NCBI GenBank assembly: GCA_029202405.1
Contig: CP119312.1
Location: 3,291,001-3,355,000 of the forward strand
Origin: Candidatus Devosia phytovorans
GTDB lineage: Bacteria > Pseudomonadota > Alphaproteobacteria > Rhizobiales > Devosiaceae
Direction of reading: 5' to 3'
DNA: 64,000 bases
Position numbers and translations under genes: made by a program. The first letter of the stretch is position 1. The number at the start of each line of letters is the position of its first letter. Shown here in pieces: positions 22,962-30,700 of this stretch. The notes beneath the pieces are model-generated. The model was given only the letters and a program-made list of their open reading frames with translations, did no database searches and was not told where the DNA came from.

Positions 22962-24028
22962 TCGGCGGCCTTTGGCTTGCCGGTGTCGAGCACGCCAAGC
23001 CGTTCCCCGGCATAGGCCTGGCGCAACGGCTGCCACCACCAGTCATTGCCCAGATACCAGTCGACGGTGCGGGCGATGCCGGTTTCGAAATTCTCCTGCG
23101 CTTTCCAGCCCAGTTCCTGTTCCAGTCTGGTGGCGTCGATGGCATAGCGCGCATCATGGCCCGGCCGATCGGTGACAAACTGGATCAGCTCTTCGCGCGG
23201 GCGACCTGCCGGAAGGCGCTGGTCGAGGATGGCGCAGATGCGGCGGACAACGTCGATATTGCGGACTTCGTTACGCCCGCCGACATTATAGGTCTCGCCC
23301 ACGCGGCCACGCTCTACGATGAGGTCCAGCGCACGGGCATGATCTTCCACATAAAGCCAGTCGCGCACATTGGTGCCTTGGCCATAGACGGGCAGCGCCT
23401 TGCCTTCCATGGCGTTGAGAATGGTCAGCGGGATCAGCTTTTCGGGGAAGTGATAGGGCCCGTAATTGTTCGAGCAGTTGGAGACCACCACCGGCAGGCC
23501 ATAGGTGCGGGCCCAAGCCTTGGCCAGGTGATCCGAAGCGGCCTTGGAGGCCGAATAGGGTGAACTCGGATCATAGGGCGTTTCTTCGGTGAAAAGCCCC
23601 GTGTCGCCCAGCGAACCATAGACCTCGTCGGTCGAGACATGGAGGAAACGGAAGCGCTGCTTTTCTGCGCCGCTGAGGCCAGCGTAGTAAGCGCGCGCGG
23701 CTTCCAGCATGGTGAAACTGCCGATGACATTGGTCTCTACGAAATCCTTGGCGCCGGTGATCGAGCGGTCGACATGGCTTTCGGCGGCGAGATGCATCAC
23801 CCGATCGGGCCGAAAACTTGCGAAAGCCTCATTGATGGCGCGGGCGTCGCAGATGTCGGCCTTGAGGAAGCTATGGTTGTTCTTGCCTTCGACGTCGCGC
23901 AGCGAGGCGAGATTGCCGGCATAGGTCAGCTTGTCGACCGTGAGCACCTCATAGTGCTTTTCCAGCACCAGATGACGCACCAGGGCCGAGCCAATGAAGC
24001 CGGCGCCGCCGGTAACCAGAACCCGCAT
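22958..24028 (-). CDS. rfbB: dTDP-glucose 4,6-dehydratase
   Basis: A 356-residue RmlB/RfbB enzyme that converts dTDP-glucose to dTDP-4-keto-6-deoxyglucose with bound NAD. It has TGGAGFIGSALVR, the Asp/Glu dehydration region STDEVYGSLG, the catalytic YSASKAASDHL and SNNYGPYHFPEKLIPL. The start at 24028 begins directly at the Rossmann strand MRVLVTGG and follows the rfbC stop by one base, with AGGAAG upstream. The extra 50 codons open upstream lie inside rfbC and are not coding in this frame. Confidence 0.97.
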   Translation of the reverse strand: MRVLVTGGAGFIGSALVRHLVLEKHYEVLTVDKLTYAGNLASLRDVEGKNNHSFLKADICDARAINEAFASFRPDRVMHLAAESHVDRSITGAKDFVETNVIGSFTMLEAARAYYAGLSGAEKQRFRFLHVSTDEVYGSLGDTGLFTEETPYDPSSPYSASKAASDHLAKAWARTYGLPVVVSNCSNNYGPYHFPEKLIPLTILNAMEGKALPVYGQGTNVRDWLYVEDHARALDLIVERGRVGETYNVGGRNEVRNIDVVRRICAILDQRLPAGRPREELIQFVTDRPGHDARYAIDATRLEQELGWKAQENFETGIARTVDWYLGNDWWWQPLRQAYAGERLGVLDTGKPKAAE

Positions 24029-24029
24029 C

Positions 24030-24599
24030 TCAGGCTTCCTCGCCAATCGTGAATTTTGTCGACAGTTCGTGCAGCAGCGGCTGGGCCGCGTCCTTGGCCG
24101 ACAGCAGGGTCGGGTCCGCAATATCGGGCCATGTGACACCGATGGCCGGATCGTCCCAGCGGACACCGCGATCGGCATCCTTGTTGTAATAGGCCGTCAC
24201 CTTGTAGCTGACGAGACAGTCGGGAACGAGCGTACAAAAGCCGTGCAGGAATCCCGCGGGGATCCAGAGCTGGTTGCCCTGCTCGGCGGTCAGCGTTGCC
24301 GAGGTCCACTGGCCATAGGTAGGCGAACCCTGCCGGATGTCGACGGCCACGTCGAAAATCGCACCGACGAGGCACCGCACCAGCTTGCCCTGGGCATGGG
24401 GAGCGAGCTGGCAGTGCAGACCGCGCACGGCACCGGCCCGACTACTGAGCGACTGGTTCTCCTGCACGAAGGAGACCTTGGCAATATTGGCCACGAACCA
24501 GTCCTGCCGAAATGTCTCGGAAAAGTAGCCGCGCGCATCGGCGTGCCGGTCGGGGACTATTTCTATTGCGCCCTGGAGGCGTGTTTCTCGAAATCTCAT
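24030..24599 (-). CDS. rfbC: dTDP-4-dehydrorhamnose 3,5-epimerase
   Basis: A 189-residue cupin-type RmlC/RfbC epimerase. It shows FSETFRQDWF, QENQSLSSRAGAVRGLH with the catalytic His, KLVRCLVGAIFDVAVDIR and LWIPAGFLHGF. It is the first gene of the rfbC-B-D-A operon and its promoter should lie in the AT-rich stretch just upstream. Together these genes supply dTDP-L-rhamnose, so rhamnose is probably part of the polysaccharide. Confidence 0.96.
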   Translation of the reverse strand: MRFRETRLQGAIEIVPDRHADARGYFSETFRQDWFVANIAKVSFVQENQSLSSRAGAVRGLHCQLAPHAQGKLVRCLVGAIFDVAVDIRQGSPTYGQWTSATLTAEQGNQLWIPAGFLHGFCTLVPDCLVSYKVTAYYNKDADRGVRWDDPAIGVTWPDIADPTLLSAKDAAQPLLHELSTKFTIGEEA

Positions 24600-24864
24600 G
24601 GCACTGATCTCAGAACCGCGTTTGATAATTACAACAATAGTTGACGCAATAGTAATTATTATGTCTTCAGGGTTAATCTCAATATATATTTCAAGGCAAC
24701 ACAATATAGTGTCACATAGTCTCCGCCAAAATCACGATTCTTGCTGCAAATGGCCCCCCGTTCCGCTTTTGCCACAGCAAGACCCATGATAGCACTGCAG
24801 GGCGATATATCGACTTGCAAGCCACCAGGCGGCGTCCCGAACCAGATCCTAGCTGGAAACATAC
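24600..24864. promoter_or_regulatory. AT-rich divergent promoter region between rfbC and a glycosyltransferase
   Basis: The 265-bp gap has a marked A+T-rich block at about 24610-24735, in contrast to the GC-rich genes on both sides. It must hold the promoter of the leftward rfb operon and that of the rightward glycosyltransferase. No clear operator or RNA gene was recognised. Confidence 0.55.
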
Positions 24865-26139
24865 ATGACCTTCCAGAATCTCCCTGCACGCATTGCCTAT
24901 GCAACAGGCGAATATCCGAAGGTTTCACATACGTTTATCCAGCGGGAAATCGAAGCTCTCCGCCAGCAGGGACTGTCGGTCGAGACCTTCTCCATTCGGC
25001 GCCCTGCCTCGAGCAGCGTCCTCTCGGACCAGCGGACCGAAGAGGAGCAGACCTATTATGTGCTGGAGAACTGCAAAAGACTTGGCATCTTTCTCGGGGC
25101 GCATCTACGCAAGCTCGTCCGGTCGCCTGCCGTTTACTTTCAAGTCTTGAGCCTTGCATGGCGGATGCGCTCTCCGGGTCTCAAAGGGTTGCTCTACCAG
25201 ATCTTCTATTTTGCCGAGAGCGTGCTGCTGGCCGATGAACTCAACCGGCGCGGCATCACCCATCTGCATAATCACTTTGGCGATTCCAGCTGTACCGTCG
25301 CCATGCTCGCCAGCGTCCTGTCCGGCGTGCCCTATAGTTTTACCGAACACGGGCCGACGATCTTCTTTGAGGCCGGGAAATGGCGGCTCGACGAAAAGAT
25401 TGCGCGGGCCCGGTTCGTGGTGGCGATCAGCCACTTCTGCCGCTCGCAGCTCATGCTCTTTTCAGCGCCAGAGCATTGGGACAAGATCGCCATCGTGCAC
25501 TGTGGCGTCATCCCCGAACGCTACGCCTTTGCGCCAAAGACCAGCGCGAGCAAGCATCTGGTCTATGTGGGCCGGCTGGAGCCGGTGAAGGGCCTGCTCG
25601 TCCTGCTGGATGCTGTTGCCAACCTGAGACAACGCCATCCCGACCTGCAGCTCACCATCGTCGGCGACGGCACCTCCCGGCCGGGGATCGAAGCAACAGC
25701 CCGCGAACTGGGTCTGGCCGGGATCACCCGATTCGTCGGCTACCGGACATCGGCCGAGGTCGCGGCGCATCTGGCCGACGCCGACCTGCTTGTGCTGCCA
25801 AGCTTTGCCGAGGGCGTGCCGGTCGTCCTGATGGAAGCCATGGCCAGCGGACGGCCGGTCATCGCCTCGCGCGTGGCGGGCGTTCAGGAACTGGTGCAGG
25901 ACGGGATTGCGGGCTTTACCGTGCCGCCGGGCGACGTGACGACCCTGGCACAGCGCATCGAGCAATTGATCACTGATCCCGCGCTCTGCGCGCGCATGGG
26001 CCACGCCGGCCGGCAGATTGTCGAGCGCGAGTTCAGCATTGCAGCCGAGGCCAGGCGGCTCGGCGACCTGATGACTGGCCCGGGAACTCCTGCGCCGCTG
26101 CGGATTGGAGCGCGCGCGGAGACGGCTAACGCGGGCTGA
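24865..26139 (+). CDS. Family 4 glycosyltransferase (colanic-acid type)
   Basis: A 424-residue GT-B enzyme. ATGEYPKVSHTFIQREI at the N-terminus is typical of WcaL/AmsK-like enzymes that act on exopolysaccharide repeat units. HLHNHFGD is in the acceptor half. The donor half has LVYVGRLEPVKGLLVLLDAV, LTIVGDGTSR and FAEGVPVVLMEAMASGRPVIA (Ex7E). It abuts the convergent degenerate GGDEF gene and ends the polysaccharide cluster on this side. Donor sugar not determined. Confidence 0.9.
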   Translation: MTFQNLPARIAYATGEYPKVSHTFIQREIEALRQQGLSVETFSIRRPASSSVLSDQRTEEEQTYYVLENCKRLGIFLGAHLRKLVRSPAVYFQVLSLAWRMRSPGLKGLLYQIFYFAESVLLADELNRRGITHLHNHFGDSSCTVAMLASVLSGVPYSFTEHGPTIFFEAGKWRLDEKIARARFVVAISHFCRSQLMLFSAPEHWDKIAIVHCGVIPERYAFAPKTSASKHLVYVGRLEPVKGLLVLLDAVANLRQRHPDLQLTIVGDGTSRPGIEATARELGLAGITRFVGYRTSAEVAAHLADADLLVLPSFAEGVPVVLMEAMASGRPVIASRVAGVQELVQDGIAGFTVPPGDVTTLAQRIEQLITDPALCARMGHAGRQIVEREFSIAAEARRLGDLMTGPGTPAPLRIGARAETANAG

Positions 26140-26625
26140 TCAGGCGTAGTCCTTCAGATCGACATAGTCGACGTTGACGGCGATGGGCATGATGCCGTCG
26201 TGCGTGATGAAGATCGTGTCCTCGACGGAATCGATGACGCGCTCGCGCACGTCCTTTCCGACCTGCTCGGATGCTCCGCGCAGCAGGATGACAAAGCGAT
26301 AGCCATCACTGTGGGCGACGAGGTCATCGGCACGAATTGCAGCGCGCAGCGCCTGGGCCAGCAGCGGCAGGACATCATTGGCAGCGCCCGGCACCGCACC
26401 GGCGACCATGCGCGACTGGTCCGTCAGGTCGATCAGCAGCAGGGCACCCGGTCCCTGGTCGCGTTCCGCCTCGATCATGGCCATGAAGCGATCCCACTTG
26501 AGGGTCCGCGTCCTGGGATCGAAATCCTCGGGCCTGATGGCTTCGGCGGCCATGGGAACCTCGGCCCGACGGTCATCGCCAACCGATCCGTCTCGTCTCA
26601 TCCAGCCCAACCAGGAGTTTTTCAT
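26140..26625 (-). CDS. Degenerate GGDEF-domain protein with conserved I-site
   Basis: About 161 residues and soluble. DFDPRTRTLKWDRFMAMIE matches the opening helix of GGDEF domains, and ALLLIDLTDQSR matches the metal-binding strand. The signature is degenerate: where GGDEF is expected there is DGYRF (residues 107-111), so it should not make c-di-GMP. The allosteric I-site RxxD is kept at R98-A-D-D101 with the right spacing. The domain stops soon after the SIGVA-equivalent strand. It is best read as a possible c-di-GMP-binding effector. It is divergent from the LapG-like protease gene. The start is uncertain: an in-frame ATG at 26634 and a GTG at 26652 also exist. Confidence 0.7.
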   Translation of the reverse strand: MKNSWLGWMRRDGSVGDDRRAEVPMAAEAIRPEDFDPRTRTLKWDRFMAMIEAERDQGPGALLLIDLTDQSRMVAGAVPGAANDVLPLLAQALRAAIRADDLVAHSDGYRFVILLRGASEQVGKDVRERVIDSVEDTIFITHDGIMPIAVNVDYVDLKDYA

Positions 26626-26840
26626 CTGACCCATCCACTGAGAACTGGGCACACCCTGCGTGACGCCATCTCAGGAGCCGCTAAAACAATTCAGACAATT
26701 TGTGCAAAATTTCGAGGACAACAAAGGTCTAGTGAATTCGATAAAATTGCATCGACCAAATGAACTCCAGATAGAGCATGTCGCTTTGGAGAATTTTATA
26801 ATGCAAACAATAGGTTCATGCCCAACGCATAGAGGCATGA

Positions 26841-27659
26841 ATGAGCCTGAACCTCGCCGCTGCCGTCATCGTTGGCCTAGTCGGAACAGTATTCAATCAG
26901 GGCATTTCCAGCCCTGATCTGGAGAGTGCAATCCTGCGCAAGGACACAATTGCCGTGACGCGCAGCGCAGTCAACGCTGTCGAGGTCACCGCGACGCCTG
27001 CAATACGTGTCGTCCCTGCCGACTTTGGCGTTTTCCAATCGGTGGCCATCTCGGCCGCTGGCCTGCCGTCCGCTGCCCGCTGGCAGGAGGCGCGGGAGAC
27101 CGACTATGCCGTGTTCTTCTCGGCTGCATGCGAAACGGCTGGTTTTGAACAGTGCGACAGCGCCTTCGCAACGACATTGCGCGACGTCGCAAACCGGGCA
27201 TCCGGGCTCGAGCGCGAGTTGCTCGACATGGCCAATCGCAGCGTCAATGGCGCCATGACCTATCGCGACGACCGCCAGGTCTGGGGGACGAGCGATCATT
27301 GGGCGACACCGGTCGAAATGGCCGCCCGGGGTGCCGGTGACTGCGAGGACTATGCCATCGCCAAATACTGGCTGCTGCGCAGCCTCGGCGTGGCCGACGA
27401 AAACCTGCAGCTGGTCATCCTGCAGGATACGCGTCGTCAAGTCTTCCATGCCGTGCTGGTCGCCCACATGACCACGGGCAGCTATGTGCTCGACAATGTC
27501 AGCAACCGGCTGCAGGCCGATAGCGCCTATGGCCAGTATCAGCCGATCATGAGCTTTGCCGGGGCGAAGAATTTCATCCATGGCTTTGAAAGCGGCAGCC
27601 GTGCAGTCGCGGCCATGCCGGCGGACCTCGCCACGGTTGCTCCGGGCGTCGGCCCCTAG
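26841..27659 (+). CDS. lapG: LapG-like periplasmic cysteine protease (BTLCP family)
   Basis: A 272-residue bacterial transglutaminase-like cysteine protease. The catalytic triad is visible as Cys168 (GAGDCEDYAIAKYWLL), His203 (FHAVLV) and Asp218 (YVLDNV). The acidic residues flanking the Cys (D167, E169) match the calcium-binding pair of LapG. The first 20 residues are hydrophobic and probably form an export signal, though the positive N-region is weak. LapG enzymes cut the N-terminal retention module of surface adhesins after an Ala-Ala pair, releasing the cell from the surface. The target is probably the adhesin encoded convergently next door. No full-length LapD (HAMP-GGDEF-EAL) is in the window. 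Confidence 0.88.
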   Translation: MSLNLAAAVIVGLVGTVFNQGISSPDLESAILRKDTIAVTRSAVNAVEVTATPAIRVVPADFGVFQSVAISAAGLPSAARWQEARETDYAVFFSAACETAGFEQCDSAFATTLRDVANRASGLERELLDMANRSVNGAMTYRDDRQVWGTSDHWATPVEMAARGAGDCEDYAIAKYWLLRSLGVADENLQLVILQDTRRQVFHAVLVAHMTTGSYVLDNVSNRLQADSAYGQYQPIMSFAGAKNFIHGFESGSRAVAAMPADLATVAPGVGP

Positions 27660-27668
27660 CAGCGAAAA

Positions 27669-27688
27669 GGCCCGCTCGAAAGCGGGCC
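27669..27688. terminator. Bidirectional hairpin terminator between lapG and the adhesin gene
   Basis: A perfect 8-bp GC-rich stem (GGCCCGCT/AGCGGGCC) with a CGAA tetraloop lies in the 44-bp gap between two convergent genes. An A-run on the left gives a short U-tract for leftward transcripts; the right side has only CTTC. It probably serves both directions. Confidence 0.75.
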
Positions 27689-27703
27689 CTTCAACTTGCT
27701 CGA

Positions 27704-30700
27704 TCAGATCACCTTGATGGTGAAATCGTGGTCGTCGATCTTGATGTCGATCGGCGTGTCATGCGTGCCATGACCGGAGAGCACAGCGACGTCAGACCAG
27801 TGGTCGTTGCCATTGGTGCTGACCTGCAGCACGGCATCGGCGCCCTTCTCCACAACCTGGACAAACCTGTCGACGTCACCTCCGCCGACCTTGTCGCCGT
27901 CGAGCAGCGCGCTCAAGTCGATTTCGTCCGATGTGATGTCGAAATCGGCGATGAGGTCGCGGTTCGATGCACCGGTTTCGGCGAAGACGAACGTGTCACT
28001 GCCAGCACCGCCGAACAGCGTATCATTGCCCAGACCACCGATGAGAATATCGTCGCCATCGCCGCCGGTGAGGAAGTCGTCGCCGGCACCGCCAAAGAGG
28101 GTGTCATTGCCCTCCCCGCCGCTCAGGAAATCATCGCCGGCCTGGCCATAGAGAGTATCATCGTCCCTCCAGCCGAAAACGCTGTCGTCACCCTTGCCGC
28201 CATAGATGACATCATCATGCAGCGCGCCGATCAGCATGTCACCGTGCCACCGTGCGGCGGAGTTCGATCCCGTCGCGATGTCGAAGGTCTTGACGTAGGA
28301 GGCGCCTGCCGGATCGGTCACGCGAATGGTGAGGTGATGATCGTCACCCTCGGGCATGGCGCTGCCGGTCCGGAAAACGGCGCCGGTCGTCGCATTGACC
28401 GAATAGTTGGCGGCGCTTTCCTTTTCCACCAGCGCGTAGGTGAAGCCCTTGGCATGGTCCGGATCCACGGCGACAAGCGTCGCGATCTGCATGCCGCGTC
28501 CCGGCAGCGCGTCGTCCGATGGCGCGATCCCCTCCCAGACGATGTCGGTCGGCGCCTTGTTGACCGTCAGGTCGATGACCAGATTGGCCGAAACCCTGTC
28601 GCCGTCGCCATCGGTGACCGTATAGGTGAAGGTTTCGCGCGCACCCTTGGGCAGGCCCGAGCCATTCGTGGTCTGCGTGTAGACGTAGCTGCCGTCGACC
28701 TGCACCACGAGCTTGCCGTAACGGCCATCAACCTCGAAGCCGTTCCTGGACGTGGTGTCGGTATCGTCCTTCCAGCCGACCAGCTTGGTGATCCTGCCGC
28801 TGTCGGCGCCCAGGTCATCATTGTCCAGCAGGTTGCCATTGGCACTGGCCGCGCCCTTGCCGCCGGCCGTCAGCTTCTGGGCAAAGGCCAGCGCATTGCT
28901 GTCATTGGCCAGCACAGGCACGTCGTCGATGACATAGATATTGAGGTTGTCGGTCGCCGTGGTGCCGCCGATGCCATTGACGGTGATGTTGAGATTGTCG
29001 CTGAAGCCAGCATCGCTGGCGCCGTCGTGGGTGGCGCTGTTGATGGCAGCCTTGAGCGTATAGCTATAGCTGATCGTGCCGGCGCTGGCGCTACCGGCAT
29101 AGGCTGTGAACCGCAGCACGCCCTCGCCGGTATCGACCAGGCCATTGGTGGTGGCAAAGGCCTGGATCTGGGCAAGTGTAAAACTCGTCGTGCCGATCAC
29201 CACAGTCCTTATGCCGTCGGTGGCCGAGACGTTGAAGGTACCCATGCCGACATGGGAGCCATCATGCGCCGTGCCGGTCGGCAAGCCTGCCTCCAGGACT
29301 CCGAGATCGACGTCGCCGCGGGTCACCACCGCCGCGCTGTCGGCCGCACCCTTGACCGTGATGGTCAGCGCAGCCGAGCTTTCGTCGCCGTCGGCATCCC
29401 GCATTGTATAGGCCAGCGTGAAGTCCTGGCTGAAATCGGCACCCAGAGCCTGGGTCTCAGCGCGGCCATTGTCGAGCGTAAAGCTCCACGAGCCGTCGCT
29501 GCCCTGGATGAGCGTGCCATATTTGCTGAGTTCGGTGACCTGCGCGGCATTGGCAGCCGCCCAGCCGACAAAGCTTGCCGGGCCATCGGCGCCGACCACG
29601 TCGTTGGACAGCACATTGCCCGAAACCAGATTGGCGCCCGCAGCGTCTTCGGTGACGGTATAGCCGGTATCGGCGACGGCCGTCGGAACGTCGTCGGCGA
29701 TCTCGATATAGATGGCCGTGGCAGCGCTTTCCTTGCCGTCACTGACCGAGACATCGAAGCGGTCGAATTCCACGGCGACCGGATGGTCATTGGTCGGCGA
29801 CGTCAGCTCATAGCTGTAGCTGATGCGGCCGTCGGACACGCTGGTGATCGTCAATGTGCCGTAGTTGCCAACAATGGTCTTGCCCACCCAGTCGGCGGGG
29901 CTGCGCGTTTGCGAGCCCGCACCCGAAATGGTCACGCTGTCGATATCAGTCAGCCCATCGGCGTCGCCGATCACGATCGCGCCCGTGGCGATGTGTCCAG
30001 CGCCAGGGTTGGATCCTGTGGCCAGCCCGGACTCGTTGACGACGTCGTTCTCGAAATTGCGGTTGCCCGTATCGATCACCACGCTCGGCGGTGCATTGTC
30101 ATAGAGCTTGATGGCAAAGCCCGCGAACTGCTGGTCGCCGTCGCCATCGGTTGCGCCGAACTGGAAGTTCAACTGCCCGAAGCCATCGATCCGCTTGAAC
30201 TGCGTGAAAGTATAGGTGCCGTTGAGGTTCACCGTCAGCTCGTAGACCTTTTCGCCGTCGATATAGCCGGTCAGCGTGCGGTAGTTGTTGCTGTATTCTT
30301 CTCGCGCGCCGTCGATCTGCTGATCGTCGATCTTGAGAACCGAATTGGTGGAGATGAACAGGCCCTTGTCGACGGACTGGCCGTCGGCACCAAAGGCCGC
30401 GTTGACCAGGCCGGAGACAGACTGGCCCAGCACTTCGATGTCGTTGTTCTCGACGCCCCCGTTGATGAATTCGGGCGTATCGTCGTCGACGGAAAAGCCC
30501 AGCTTGCCGCCGGCCGCGTCGCCGTCACCATCGGTGATGATGTAGTTGAAATTGAGCGGCAGGTTGTCCTCATAGACGACATCCTGCCCTTCCGTTGCCG
30601 GATCATCCTGGCCAGGATGAGCCAGTGGCGCGCTCATGGTCAGGGTAAACCGGCCGTCCTTGTCGATCGAGAGCTCGAAGACCTCGCGGGTCGACTCGCC

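Noticed and set aside
27998..28240. Repeated short DNA units that might suggest a CRISPR array or tandem repeat
   Set aside because: The periodicity comes from 27-bp codons of RTX nonapeptides and units are diverged. There are no uniform repeats with unique spacers, and no cas genes nearby.
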